The notes: generated by a model not told the origin, from the sequence alone. A stretch of 64,000 nucleotides of DNA from Acidobacteriota bacterium (GCA_013289825.1 JABCZF010000015.1:1-64000), one strand, 5' to 3'. Counted from the first letter of the stretch, positions 45,755 through 55,016 are shown. Made by a program: numbers and translations.

Positions 45755-47092
45755 CTACTCATAGCGGAGAGCTTCGACGGGATCGAGGCGGGCAGCCTTC
45801 CAGGCGGGGTAGACGCCGAAGACAATGCCGATTAGGGCGCAAAGGACAAGCGCGGTGATGATCCAGAAGAGAGAGAGGGCGGCGGGGAAGTGAGCGCCGT
45901 AGTGGAGGAGCAGGCTGATTCCTGAGCCGAAGGTGACGCCGATCACGCCGCCGATGGCGCTTAGGGTTACGGCTTCGATAAGGAATTGGATGAGGATGTT
46001 GCTGCGCTTTGCGCCGATGGCCTTGCGGACGCCGATTTCGCGGGTTCGCTCGGTTACGGAAACCAGCATGATGTTCATTACGCCGATGCCGCCGACGATC
46101 AGGCCGACGGAAGCTACTGCGAACATCAGGATAAAAATCAGGCCACTGATTTTTTGCCAGAGATCGAGAAAATAGTCGGGAGTGAAGATCGCGAAATCGT
46201 CGGGCTTGTCATTGGGCAGGCGGCGCTTGCGGCGGAGCAGGTCGCGCATTTCGTCGACGGCTTGCGTGACGTTGTTGGGATCGGCGGCTTTCGCGAAGAT
46301 GACGTAGTCCTTCTTGTTGGGATAGAGCTTGCGCAGGGTGGTTACCGGCATGTAGGCGGAATTGTCTTCAGGGTTGGAGCCGCCGGAGATGCCTTGGCGT
46401 TGTTTTTGGAGGGTGCCGATTACCGTGAAAAGCTGGCCGTCGATAGTGACTTCCTGGCCGATGCTATCGGTGACGGATTCGGGGAAGAGCGTGCGCGCGG
46501 TGTCGTAGCCGAGGAGGACTACCGGGGCGCGATGCTCCGCGTCGGTGTCGTTGAAAAAGCGGCCTTGCTCGATTTTCAGATCGAAGATTTCGCCGATGGA
46601 TGGCTGGTTGCCTTGCAAGATCACGTTTTTCGCGCGGTACACGCCGTGGCGAACGTCCGCGGTGCCAGAGCCGAATTCTGGTTGAAAAATGCGCATGGAG
46701 GCGGAGGCGGCTTTGATATGGGGAAGTCTGGCGATGTCCTCCGCCCATTCCGGCTGGAGTTCTTTGCGGGTGAACCATTCGCTGGGCGGGCGAGAGAGAG
46801 AAGCCCAGGGGAAGCGGTAGGCGATGATGGTGTCGGAGCCCAGTTCGCGGATGCCGCCGAGGACGTTGTCATTGAGGCCGTTGATTACGGCGGTGACCGT
46901 GATAACCGTGGTGATGCCGATGACGATGCCGAGGATTGTTAGGGCCGAGCGTAGGGAGTTTTTACGGAGGGTGTCGAGGGCTAGCAAGATTTCGTCGCGG
47001 AATTTCAGCGCGGTTTGCTTGCCGCCTAACAAGCGCAGGGGTAGCACGGGTGTATGCGTGCGCGGTAGTGCTTTTCCTAGCGTTGCCATCAT
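45755..47092 (-). CDS. MacB-type ABC transporter permease
   Basis: This 445-aa protein has the MacB/FtsX layout: an N-terminal helix (LRSALTILGIVIGITTVITV), a large extracellular domain (about 75-300), and three C-terminal helices (LIFILMFAVASVGLIVGGIG, VMNIMLVSVTERTREIG, and an end at YPAWKAARLDPVEALRYE). Such permeases convert cytoplasmic ATPase action into extracellular movement. Neither the ATPase nor a membrane fusion protein is encoded next to it, so the partner must be elsewhere. It lies 50 bases after a paralogue on the same strand. Confidence 0.9.
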   Translation of the reverse strand: MMATLGKALPRTHTPVLPLRLLGGKQTALKFRDEILLALDTLRKNSLRSALTILGIVIGITTVITVTAVINGLNDNVLGGIRELGSDTIIAYRFPWASLSRPPSEWFTRKELQPEWAEDIARLPHIKAASASMRIFQPEFGSGTADVRHGVYRAKNVILQGNQPSIGEIFDLKIEQGRFFNDTDAEHRAPVVLLGYDTARTLFPESVTDSIGQEVTIDGQLFTVIGTLQKQRQGISGGSNPEDNSAYMPVTTLRKLYPNKKDYVIFAKAADPNNVTQAVDEMRDLLRRKRRLPNDKPDDFAIFTPDYFLDLWQKISGLIFILMFAVASVGLIVGGIGVMNIMLVSVTERTREIGVRKAIGAKRSNILIQFLIEAVTLSAIGGVIGVTFGSGISLLLHYGAHFPAALSLFWIITALVLCALIGIVFGVYPAWKAARLDPVEALRYE

Positions 47093-47142
47093 ATCTATGC
47101 CACTTTTGCTTCAGCCCAGCGGGCTGGGGCAAACCTCTTTTA

Positions 47143-48384
47143 TCATTCCGATCTTAACGCTACAACCGGATCCAGTCGCGCGGCTTTCGACGCGGGATAG
47201 GTTCCGAAAAATAAGCCGACACTCAATGCCACCAGCAGGCCGCCGATTACGGACCAGAGTTGGACAGCGCTGGGCAGCGGCGAGACGATCGACACAAGTT
47301 GCGCGGTAAGCACGCCGAAGAGGACGCCTAGCGCGCCGCCGAAGAGCGAGATGGTGGAGGATTCGATTAGGAATTGGCGCAGGATGTCTCCGCTGCGGGC
47401 GCCCAGAGCTTTGCGCAAGCCGATTTCGCGGGTGCGCTCCGTTACCGAGACTAGCATGATATTCATGATAACGATGCCGCCGACGAGAAGCGAAATCGAG
47501 GCAATCGCGATGGTTACCAGAAAGAAGCTGCTGCTAATGTCCTTCCAGAGAGATAAGAAGGAGTCGCTGGTTTCAATGGCGAAGTCGTCTTTCGTGCCGT
47601 AGCCGAGATGACGCCGGCCACGCATGATTTGGCGCACTTCGTCGACGCTTTCCTGAATGGTAGTGGCTGATCCTGCGCGGGAGGTGATGCGCAGCGAGTC
47701 GTTTTGCGTGCCGTATTCTTTATTATAGGTGGTTAGCGGAAGGATGATCCAATTGTCGAGCGAGGTGCCCAGGGCGGAGCCTTCTTTTTTGCCGACGCCG
47801 ATGACTTGGCAGGGGATATTGCGCCAGCGCACTTCTTTTCCGATAGGGTCCATGCCGGGCAGCAGGTTTTCGACGAGGTCATTGCCGATGACGCATACCG
47901 GGGCGGCTTGCTGGAGGTCTGTCTCGGTTATGTGGCGGCCGGCGACCAGATCGACGTCGTAGAGCTCGGGCATCTGGGGCGTCCAGGCGCGGAGGTTGGT
48001 GTCTTTCAGAGAATTCAGGCCGCTCTTGACCTCCAGACGGCCGCCCAGGGAGGCCCCGATTTCCTTGCAGGATTTGCAGAGTTCGCGGACGGATTGGTAG
48101 TCGTCGTAAGTGATGCGCTTGCGCTTTTGAAATTCGAGGTAGTCGTCGACATTGGTGATGATGGAGGGCGTTTTGGCTACTCCAAAGACATCCGCGCCGA
48201 GACGGAAGACCCGGGTAGCAACGTACTGGTTGGCGCCATTAATTAGGCTAACGACGGCGATCACCGCGGCTACACCGATGACGACTCCTATGAGCGTCAG
48301 GACACTGCGCAACTTGTGCGCCCAGAGGCTGCCCGCGGCAATAGCCACGGCTTCCTTGAAGTTCATTGTAGTCGCTGGGGCCAT
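47143..48384 (-). CDS. MacB-type ABC transporter permease (paralogue)
   Basis: This 413-aa protein has the same layout as the next gene: helix KLRSVLTLIGVVIGVAAVI, a periplasmic domain (about 65-270), VTERTREIGLRKALGAR and the ending YPASKAARLDPVVALRSE. The two are probably expressed together and may form a heterodimer. A TATACT box lies 15 bases before the ATG at 48384, and no strong ribosome binding site is seen. As with its paralogue, an ATPase is missing nearby. Confidence 0.9.
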   Translation of the reverse strand: MAPATTMNFKEAVAIAAGSLWAHKLRSVLTLIGVVIGVAAVIAVVSLINGANQYVATRVFRLGADVFGVAKTPSIITNVDDYLEFQKRKRITYDDYQSVRELCKSCKEIGASLGGRLEVKSGLNSLKDTNLRAWTPQMPELYDVDLVAGRHITETDLQQAAPVCVIGNDLVENLLPGMDPIGKEVRWRNIPCQVIGVGKKEGSALGTSLDNWIILPLTTYNKEYGTQNDSLRITSRAGSATTIQESVDEVRQIMRGRRHLGYGTKDDFAIETSDSFLSLWKDISSSFFLVTIAIASISLLVGGIVIMNIMLVSVTERTREIGLRKALGARSGDILRQFLIESSTISLFGGALGVLFGVLTAQLVSIVSPLPSAVQLWSVIGGLLVALSVGLFFGTYPASKAARLDPVVALRSE

Positions 48385-48399
48385 CGGGGGTCTTGTCTT

Positions 48400-48405
48400 A
48401 GTATA
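48400..48405 (-). promoter_or_regulatory. -10 box of the permease pair
   Basis: TATACT on the minus strand ends 15 bases before the permease ATG at 48384. Confidence 0.4.
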
Positions 48406-48510
48406 CGTGCGGGGAGCTGGTTAAGTATCGGTCACCGGGGCCTTCGAGCCAAGGTAAAAAAAGGGTGTCGATAAAGGGCCGCAAAGGAGGGAGTCGAAGA
48501 AAGGGGGCTA

Positions 48511-48550
48511 AAAAGAGGGTCGGGAATCCGGAGTGGGTTCCGGATTCCCG
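48511..48550 (-). terminator. rho-independent terminator after the gene at 48582
   Basis: A 12-bp stem (CGGGAATCCGGA with TCCGGATTCCCG, 48521-48550) closes a 6-base loop. On the minus strand it is followed by ACCCTC and a TTTTT run (48511-48515). It lies just after the exported-protein gene and before the permease promoter. Confidence 0.65.
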
Positions 48551-48581
48551 GGGGGGTTCGAGGGTTAAGGCGGGGTATGGA

Positions 48582-49019
48582 TCAGCGGTTGGTACGGGGA
48601 AGGCCTGCGACTAGCGTGACTTGACTCGGCTCACTCGCGATCTGCGCCATTTCGTTTTCTCGTGCGGACTTCAAGAGTCGCCGTCCGCGGGAATTACCTG
48701 CGGTCCAGACTTCGGAGAGGAAATAGCGATCGCCGTAGCGGTTGAAAATCATTTTTGATTCGGTCTGCATCTCGGTCTTGGCAACTGAGTTGGTGTTCAT
48801 AAACGCCGACGCGGCAGCATCTTGGCGGTCAAGTAAGAGCAGGGTTCGCTCGGGACCCGCAACTTTGATCGAATACTCGCCGGCGGGAAGCTTCCTATTG
48901 CCGGCCAGGAAGTCGAAGGGGATATTGACGACCAACAGCTCCTGCGCCTGTGCCACGCGGGTGGATGCCATAGCGGTCAGGGCCATCAAGGCGGCCATAA
49001 CCAAAGCTCGCTTTTTCAT
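48582..49019 (-). CDS. exported protein of unknown function
   Basis: This 145-aa protein has a signal peptide (about residues 1-26, cut after AQA) and a mature beta-rich domain: VVNIPFDFLAGNRKLPAGEY, SIKVAGPERTLLLLDRQD and FNRYGDRYFLSEVW. This layout is common in small acidobacterial exported proteins, but no function is known. It is followed by a rho-independent terminator at 48521-48550, so it is a monocistronic gene. Confidence 0.72.
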   Translation of the reverse strand: MKKRALVMAALMALTAMASTRVAQAQELLVVNIPFDFLAGNRKLPAGEYSIKVAGPERTLLLLDRQDAAASAFMNTNSVAKTEMQTESKMIFNRYGDRYFLSEVWTAGNSRGRRLLKSARENEMAQIASEPSQVTLVAGLPRTNR

Positions 49020-49243
49020 GGGACACTCCTTATTTCTTGTTCGCTGACGGCGTCCAAGCCGAACTGCTTGCCGCTTGGTTCGTTAGCGGGTCAGCTTCCG
49101 AACATGGTGTGCACTTTCGCGCAATCCTCGGCGCAGCACAATGCACGGGGTGTGAACTCCAGGGCCACTGTGGGTGAACAAGTAAGTGAGCGGAAATAGG
49201 GGAGTTAAGCGCGGACTGACGCGGTCGCGATTCGCAAAAGGAG

Positions 49244-49252
49244 TGGTATAGT
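49244..49252 (+). promoter_or_regulatory. extended -10 promoter of the winged-helix regulator
   Basis: TG-G-TATAGT lies 25 bases upstream of the ATG at 49278. The -35 position has no match, as is usual for extended -10 promoters. Confidence 0.4.
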
Positions 49253-49277
49253 CTCGGGGTCACGGGGAAATTTCGAG

Positions 49278-50024
49278 ATGCCTAAGGCTGCTCGCTCGGC
49301 GCATGTTACGCGGTTTGATGTGTTTGAGGTGGATTTGCGCGCCGAGGAACTGTATAAGGCTGGGCGCAAGATAAAGTTACAAGTCCAGCCGTTTCATGTG
49401 CTGGCCATCTTGCTCGAGCGGCCTGGGGAAGTTGTTACGCGGGAGGAGTTGCAGAAACGTTTGTGGCCGGCGGACACCTTTGTGGATTTCGATCATAGCC
49501 TGAATACCGCGATCAAGAAACTGCGCCAGGCCCTGTGCGATGACAAGAAGAAGCCGCGTTTTGTGGAGACCCTGCCTAAGCGTGGGTACAGGTTTCTGGT
49601 TGCCGTGAAAAGGCCCGCGGCGGGCTCCGCCGCCCGGGAGACACCGGTTGCTGCGCCCGCCAGTGCCAAGGAAGCAGCTGCGTCTAGGTGGGTGGGGCGC
49701 GTGGCAGAGATTTGCTGCGAGCACGGAGTTTCCTTCTCCGTGGTGGCCATTGATGAATCGGCCGCTGCGGAAAGACAAAGACTCGATGCCGCAAATGATG
49801 ATGTAGGGCTGTCGCTCTTGATTGCTTCGCAGCGGCTGATCATGTTGCCGGCAGGGACGCCGGTGAGGATTATCGAGGTTCAGCAGGCGCATGCGCGCTG
49901 CCACGCGCGAGTTTTGGAGGGCGAGCACTATGGCAAAACGGCTTTGCTGCCGCTGAAATTGCTTGCGGAATCCCAAGAGCTTGCTTCCGTTCGCGGGCCG
50001 CGGCAGTGGAACCTGGTCAGCTAG
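49278..50024 (+). CDS. OmpR/CadC-type winged-helix DNA-binding protein
   Basis: This 248-aa protein has an N-terminal OmpR-family winged helix (residues about 12-110): VQPFHVLAILLERPGEVVTR, LQKRLWPADTFVDFDHSLNT, KLRQALCDDKKKPRFVETLP and KRGYRFLV. No receiver, membrane helix or TPR repeats follow; an Ala-rich linker (about 114-135) leads to a second domain (about 136-248) with Cys residues (EICCEHGVSF) and RIIEVQQAHARCHARVLEGE. I do not recognise this domain. Similar stand-alone winged-helix proteins are common in acidobacteria. Confidence 0.82.
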   Translation: MPKAARSAHVTRFDVFEVDLRAEELYKAGRKIKLQVQPFHVLAILLERPGEVVTREELQKRLWPADTFVDFDHSLNTAIKKLRQALCDDKKKPRFVETLPKRGYRFLVAVKRPAAGSAARETPVAAPASAKEAAASRWVGRVAEICCEHGVSFSVVAIDESAAAERQRLDAANDDVGLSLLIASQRLIMLPAGTPVRIIEVQQAHARCHARVLEGEHYGKTALLPLKLLAESQELASVRGPRQWNLVS

Positions 50025-50034
50025 CTTTGGACCT

Positions 50035-50718
50035 TCAGCTCGGGTGGCGAATGCGTTCGGCCAGTGCCCGGGCGCGTTGGCGGCCAATCTCGACGAAGCG
50101 GGAATCGCTGGCGATTTGGTCGAGCGTGGGCAGGGCGCGCTGCGGTTCGGGCAGAAGTTTGTGGTTCAGATCGGTTTCGAATTGCAAGAGAGCGTCGTTG
50201 ATGCCGAGGCGGTCGTACTTCATGCGGCGCTCCAGCAGGGTGACCAATTCCTGCTGGCGGGCCAAGCCTTCGAAGATTTGCATCAACTGAGTTGCCGCTG
50301 AATTCAACGTGTAGTTGAATTTTGTTTCGTGGCTCTCCGAGCCTTTTTCCCAGCGGAAGGACTTTTCGCCTAGATTGGCGATCCTGCGGTGGACGTCCAG
50401 ATCCTGCCCCTGAAAATTCTTCAGCTGGGCGGCCAGTTCGAACATTTTTTCGCGCAATGGGGTGCCTACTTCAAAGGGCACGGCTCCGGGGTCTTCTTCA
50501 AGCTGGCGGATTTCGAAGGTGGCAGCATCGGAATCGTCGTGGACGATGATCTCGATGAATTCCGGCGAGCTGGATTTGAAAATGCGGCGATAGGAGAGCT
50601 TTGCGTGGGCCGCGGCTGGAGACGGCGCTGTTCGAGACGCGGCTGCTGCTGCGGGCGAACCGAGGAGCATGCTGGCGAGCGATGCCCACAGAACGAACCG
50701 CTGAAGAAGAGTCTTCAT
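50035..50718 (-). CDS. exported protein, unknown function, cotranscribed with ruvC
   Basis: This 227-aa protein has a signal peptide (about residues 1-27). The mature part has KLSYRRIFKSSSPEFIEIIV, then an alpha-helical region with FELAAQLKNFQGQDLDVHRR and LTLLERRMKYDRLG-like sequence (LVTLLERRMKYDRL). It has no recognised family. The ATG at 50718 lies seven bases after the ruvC stop, so it is probably read with ruvC. There is no clear ribosome binding site. Confidence 0.65.
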   Translation of the reverse strand: MKTLLQRFVLWASLASMLLGSPAAAAASRTAPSPAAAHAKLSYRRIFKSSSPEFIEIIVHDDSDAATFEIRQLEEDPGAVPFEVGTPLREKMFELAAQLKNFQGQDLDVHRRIANLGEKSFRWEKGSESHETKFNYTLNSAATQLMQIFEGLARQQELVTLLERRMKYDRLGINDALLQFETDLNHKLLPEPQRALPTLDQIASDSRFVEIGRQRARALAERIRHPS

Positions 50719-50725
50719 CGTGAGG

Positions 50726-51376
50726 TTACGATGCGCGGCGCATGTTGTGAGTTGCGCCGCCGCGTGGGACTGGCGCCCTTGCCGCGCGGGGCTGAGCTTG
50801 CAACTTGCTAGAGGCGGACATGTCCGGAAGTCCAAAGCGCTGGCGAGCTTGTTGGCCCTGCAGATGGCACAAAGCCACGGCTAACGCATCCGCGGCGTCA
50901 GCAGGTTCCGGAGTTTCGGTCATCTGCAAGAGTGCGCGGACCATCAATTGCATTTGCTTTTTGTCCGCCTGGCCATAACCGGTCACAGAGGCTTTCACTT
51001 CGCGCGGCGAATAACTGTGAACCGCGACGCCACGCTGCGCCGCCGCCAAGAGCACCACGCCGCGGACCTCCGCGAGCCGCAAGGCGGTTCTCATATTCAG
51101 AGCAGTGAAGACCGATTCCACGGCGAGGGCGTCCGGTGAAAACTCGTCCATTAGTCTGCAAAGCAGCGCGTGGACATCCTGAAGCACGGCGCCGAGGCAC
51201 TCTTTCTGTCGTTTGGGTGCGACTTTCAGTGCACCATAATGAAGCATACGGCAGCGGCGGCCGTCGCTCTCGATGATTCCATAGCCGGTGGGGCCTGCCG
51301 ATGCCGGGTCCACGCCCAGCACACGGAAACAGCCGTTCCTGGCGGTAGGGCTTGCGGCTGGGCTTCGAGCTTTCAT
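50726..51376 (-). CDS. ruvC: crossover junction endodeoxyribonuclease RuvC
   Basis: This 216-aa Holliday-junction nuclease has the RNase H-like core: the first Asp in RVLGVDPASAGPTGYGII, a Glu in AVESVF, then ADAADALAVALCH with the last acidic pair and His. It cuts four-way junctions in recombination with RuvAB; ruvA and ruvB are not in this window. The C-terminus has about 40 extra basic residues. The ATG at 51376 is chosen since the frame upstream would run through the yebC terminator. The exported-protein gene follows after seven bases. Confidence 0.92.
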   Translation of the reverse strand: MKARSPAASPTARNGCFRVLGVDPASAGPTGYGIIESDGRRCRMLHYGALKVAPKRQKECLGAVLQDVHALLCRLMDEFSPDALAVESVFTALNMRTALRLAEVRGVVLLAAAQRGVAVHSYSPREVKASVTGYGQADKKQMQLMVRALLQMTETPEPADAADALAVALCHLQGQQARQRFGLPDMSASSKLQAQPRAARAPVPRGGATHNMRRAS

Positions 51377-51437
51377 CGACCTAAGTCTACGGCGTTCGCT
51401 GTGTCCCTGCCAGAGCTTTGTCGGCGGGTTTCCTGGC

Positions 51438-51476
51438 AAAAGGAAAACGGCCATCCCGATACGCCGGAATGACCGT
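51438..51476 (-). terminator. rho-independent terminator after yebC
   Basis: On the minus strand an 11-bp stem (with two G-U pairs) spans 51447-51476 with an 8-base loop. It runs into TTTTCCTTTT on the minus strand. It separates yebC from ruvC. Confidence 0.65.
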
Positions 51477-51545
51477 CACAGAGTGATCACAAAGTGAGCC
51501 AGACATGGCTGTCTGTCTCTTTCCATTTTAAACCAGCTCCAACCG

Positions 51546-52301
51546 TTAATTCGCTCCAACCGCCGCCTGAATCTCCGACTCATCGATGTCAAAATTTGCG
51601 TATACGTGCTGAACGTCGTCGTGTTCTTCGAGCGCTTCAATGAGCCGGACCATTTGCGTGGCCTGCGGGCCGGTGAGCTTGATGTAATTCTGCGGCACCA
51701 TGCTGATTTCCGCCGAAGTTGGCGTAATGCCTGCTTTGACCAGTGCTTCTTTTACTTTTTCGAGAGCTTCTGGTGGCGTCACGACGTACCAGCCGGAGCC
51801 ATCATCCTTTAAATCATCCGCGCCTGCCTCGAGAACAATGTCCATCATTTTGTCTTCGGTAGCGGCTTCCTTTGGTACCACGATTTCGCCCTTGCGGTGG
51901 AACATCCAGCCTACCGCGCCCGTCTCAGCGAGGTTTCCGCCGTTCTTACTGATCAGGTGGCGAAATTCGCCGACGATGCGGTTGCGGTTCGTGGTAACGG
52001 CTGAGATCAGCATACCGACGCCGCCCGGGCCGTAGCCTTCGAAAGTGACTTCTTCATATTGTTCGCCTTCGAGCTGTCCCGTGCCTCGCAGGATGGCGCG
52101 CTCGATATTTTCGTTCGGCATATTTTCGTTTTTGCCGGCGAGGATGGCGGTGCGCAAACGGGGGTTCGAGTTGGGATCGCCGCCGCCGATTCGGGCGGCG
52201 ATGGTGATTTCGCGGATCACTCGAGTGAAGACGCGACCGCGCTTCGCGTCGGTGGCCGCCTTCTTGTGTTTAATGGTGGCCCATTTTGAATGCCCAGACA
52301 T
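51546..52301 (-). CDS. yebC: YebC/PmpR-family protein
   Basis: This 251-aa protein has the highly conserved family start MSGHSKWATIKHKKAATDAK and GRVFTRVIREITIAARIGGG, with PNENIERAILRGTG and EVTFEGYGPGGVGMLISAVT. It is cytoplasmic. The family was long taken as a transcription regulator; recent work also ties members to translation of Pro-rich stretches. AGAGGA precedes the ATG at 52301. A strong terminator follows at 51447-51476, so it is not in one unit with ruvC. Confidence 0.96.
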   Translation of the reverse strand: MSGHSKWATIKHKKAATDAKRGRVFTRVIREITIAARIGGGDPNSNPRLRTAILAGKNENMPNENIERAILRGTGQLEGEQYEEVTFEGYGPGGVGMLISAVTTNRNRIVGEFRHLISKNGGNLAETGAVGWMFHRKGEIVVPKEAATEDKMMDIVLEAGADDLKDDGSGWYVVTPPEALEKVKEALVKAGITPTSAEISMVPQNYIKLTGPQATQMVRLIEALEEHDDVQHVYANFDIDESEIQAAVGAN

Positions 52302-52502
52302 GACAGATCCTCTTTTTTGCGTGCTCCCGGCCCGGCGGGATCCACGTTGAGTGAAATTTCGTGCGACCGCGCGCCACGTAAGTGGCGGTTAGGCGACGCG
52401 ACCCCGCAAGGCGGGGCTTTACTGTGCGGAGACTTAGGGTATACCGCAAACCCCTGCGGAACTGCGCCAGTTTAGCACAGCCTTCGCGTGCGCGAAACCG
52501 GG

Positions 52503-52508
52503 TATACT
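52503..52508 (+). promoter_or_regulatory. -10 box of the glycosyltransferase pair
   Basis: TATACT lies 79 bases before the ATG at 52588. No -35 box was matched. Confidence 0.35.
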
Positions 52509-52587
52509 CGCTGCCGGGGCACCTCTTTGCGCTGGAACCGTTTGCCTAGTTTCGCCGAGTTCTGCGTCCAAACGGTACGGTCCTGCC

Positions 52588-53856
52588 ATGGCTGAGCGCC
52601 GTTACCGCGTCCTGGCTGTGGCCGCCCACCCGGTCCAATACATGGCGCCGATTTTGCGGCGGATGGCCGCTCATTCTGGGTTTGATTTGCACGTCGCCTA
52701 CTGCAGCCTTCGCGGGGCGGAAGCTGCGCATGACCCGGAGTTTGCGGCCACCGTCGCGTGGGATGTTCCTCTGCTGGATGGCTATTCGTGGACGCATGTG
52801 CCGAACCGCGGCTCGGGAGAGGAATCGTTCTTTGGGCTGCGCAATCCGGGACTGTCTAAGCTGATTCGCGAGGGGCATTACGACGCCGTGCTTTGTTTCG
52901 TCGGATACGTTCGCGCTACGTTTTGGATAGCTTGCCGCGCCGCCAAGTCTTCAAACACCGCCTTTCTTTTTGGCACGGACACAAACACGCTTGCTCCGCG
53001 CGACGGCCGCAGGTGGAAGAGCACGGTCAAGAAAATTCTGTGGCCGCGGCTTTTCCGTCTTGCCGATCAGGTGATTGTTCCGTCCTCCGGGGCGCGGGAC
53101 CTCATGGTGTCTCTTGGCCTGCCTGCGGAACGCGTCACGCTCACGCCTTACAGCGTGGATAACGATTGGTGGATGAGGCAATCCGCGGCGGTGGACCGTT
53201 CCGCCGTGCGAGCTTCCTGGGGAGCCGCGACTTCGGACGCCGTAGTGCTCTTTTGTGCGAAGCTGCAGCCTTGGAAGCGGCCCGGTGATCTTCTTCGCGC
53301 CTTCGCGGAGGCTAATCTTCGGGACGCACTGCTGGTCATTGCCGGCGAAGGACCTCTTCGCTCTGAGCTTCGCTCGCAGGCTGCCGCTTTGGGCATTGCG
53401 TCGCGCGTCCGCTTTCTCGGCTTCGTGAATCAATCGCAGCTTCCCGCCGTGTATACTTCCGCCGATCTGATGGTGCTTCCCTCGGAATATGAACCGTTCG
53501 CCGTGGTTGTGAACGAAGCGATGTGTTGCGGTTGTCCGGTGGCGGCCAGCGACCACGTTGGCGCGGCTCGCGATCTCGTTGCGCCGGTCCGGAAGGAATT
53601 TGTTTTTCGCTGCGGCGATGTGGCCGCACTGGCCATTCTGTTGAGGGATGCGCTTGGCGATCGCGTGCGCCTCGCCTCGCTCGGGAGTACTGCCGTCGCG
53701 CACATGCGTACGTGGTCGCCGGAGAGAAATATCGCCGCGACGTTCGCGGCCATGGAAATCGCAGTCGCCCGCAGAGGCCGGCGGCCGAAGGTAGCCGTTG
53801 CTGATTCTTCTGCCGCTCACACTTCGCCTCCCGCTTCGCAAAAATTCCGCGAATGA
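52588..53856 (+). CDS. GT4-type glycosyltransferase
   Basis: This 422-aa protein is a GT-B glycosyltransferase (family 4 style). The N-terminal acceptor half starts YRVLAVAAHPVQYMAPILRR; the C-terminal half has the nucleotide-sugar site: VVLFCAKLQPWKRPGDLLRA, VIAGEGPLRSELR and LMVLPSEYEPFAVVVNEAMC with the GPF/E-x7-E motif. The donor and acceptor are unknown. It may build surface polysaccharide with the next gene, with which it shares a 4-base overlap (ATGA at 53853). A short Ala/Pro-rich tail ends it. Confidence 0.9.
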   Translation: MAERRYRVLAVAAHPVQYMAPILRRMAAHSGFDLHVAYCSLRGAEAAHDPEFAATVAWDVPLLDGYSWTHVPNRGSGEESFFGLRNPGLSKLIREGHYDAVLCFVGYVRATFWIACRAAKSSNTAFLFGTDTNTLAPRDGRRWKSTVKKILWPRLFRLADQVIVPSSGARDLMVSLGLPAERVTLTPYSVDNDWWMRQSAAVDRSAVRASWGAATSDAVVLFCAKLQPWKRPGDLLRAFAEANLRDALLVIAGEGPLRSELRSQAAALGIASRVRFLGFVNQSQLPAVYTSADLMVLPSEYEPFAVVVNEAMCCGCPVAASDHVGAARDLVAPVRKEFVFRCGDVAALAILLRDALGDRVRLASLGSTAVAHMRTWSPERNIAATFAAMEIAVARRGRRPKVAVADSSAAHTSPPASQKFRE

Positions 53857-55016
53857 AGCTGCTCATCTATTCTCATTTTTTTGCGCCGAGCATCGGCGGC
53901 GTTGAAACACTCGTGCTGTCCCTGGCTCGCGGCCTCGCCGGGCTTGGCGCAGCAAGCGGCGCTTCCGAATTCGAAATTACACTCGTCACGCAAACGCACG
54001 CGGGTAAATTTGATGATCTGTCGCTTCCTTTTCGTGTGGTCCGCCAGCCAAGTCTCTTCCAATTGTGGGATTTGATACGCGCCTGCCATGTCGTTCATGT
54101 TGCCGGGCCGGCCTTGGCCCCCCTTATCCTCGGCCTCCTTGCGCGCCAGCCCGTCGTCGTTGAGCATCACGGCTTTCAGACGATTTGTCCGAACGGCCAA
54201 CTTCTGATCGAGCCCGCCGGAACGCCTTGCCCCGGTCACTTCATGGCCGGGCGTCACGGGGAATGCCTGCGCTGCAATCGAGGCCAAGGTTGGTTTGCCG
54301 CGCGCAAGCTTTGGTTGCTGACCTTCGTGCGCCGTTTTCTGTGCCGCCGTGTTTCAAGCAACATCACACCCACCAGGTGGCTCGGCGGACTGGTCCAGCT
54401 TCCGCGAGTTGCCGCGATCCCGCACGGCTTGGAATTCATTGCCGCGCCGGTGGGGTATCCGGCACCGCCTTCGCGTTCGCCGGTTATCGCCTTCCAGGGC
54501 CGCCTGGTCAGTACCAAGGGCGTTGGTATCTTGTTCGAGGCCGTGCGCATCCTGCTCGCGCGTAACCGCGAGTTCGAACTCCTGGTCATCGGCGATGGGC
54601 CTGAGCGCGCTTCTCTGGAGCGCCTCTCGCTGGACGCGCCCCTTGCTGGGCACGTTTGTTTTGCGGGACGCCTTTCCGGAGCAGAACTCGATGCCGCGTT
54701 CGCGCGCACGTCTGTCGTTGTCGTTCCGTCCTTGGCCGGGGAAGTTTTCGGCCTGGTGGTGGCCGAAAATATGTTGCGAGGCCTTCCGGTGATCGCCTCC
54801 GATCTCGGCGCCTTCGTCGAGGTGCTCGGTGATGGCGGCCTCCTGTTTCGCACCGGCGATGCCGCGGAACTCGCTCGGGAGCTTGCGCGACTCCTCGATG
54901 ATCCTGCTCTCGCGACTCAGCTTGCCCAGCGCGCCCGGCAGCGCGCTCTTGAATTCTGCGACTTCCGCCGCATGCTCGAGGCTCACGCGCGGGTTTACGA
55001 TCAGGCCTGCTCCTGA
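53853..55016 (+). CDS. GT4-type glycosyltransferase
   Basis: This 387-aa protein is a second GT-B enzyme: the N-terminal FFAPSIGGVETLVLSLARGL with the usual gly-gly-val-glu, then VIAFQGRLVSTKGVGILFEA, LLVIGDGPERASLERL and VVPSLAGEVFGLVVAENMLR. The Cys-bearing segment GECLRCNRGQGWFA (about 130) is seen in a subset of family 4 enzymes. It overlaps its neighbour by four bases and is likely to act on the same polymer. No terminator was recognised downstream. Confidence 0.9.
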   Translation: MKLLIYSHFFAPSIGGVETLVLSLARGLAGLGAASGASEFEITLVTQTHAGKFDDLSLPFRVVRQPSLFQLWDLIRACHVVHVAGPALAPLILGLLARQPVVVEHHGFQTICPNGQLLIEPAGTPCPGHFMAGRHGECLRCNRGQGWFAARKLWLLTFVRRFLCRRVSSNITPTRWLGGLVQLPRVAAIPHGLEFIAAPVGYPAPPSRSPVIAFQGRLVSTKGVGILFEAVRILLARNREFELLVIGDGPERASLERLSLDAPLAGHVCFAGRLSGAELDAAFARTSVVVVPSLAGEVFGLVVAENMLRGLPVIASDLGAFVEVLGDGGLLFRTGDAAELARELARLLDDPALATQLAQRARQRALEFCDFRRMLEAHARVYDQACS

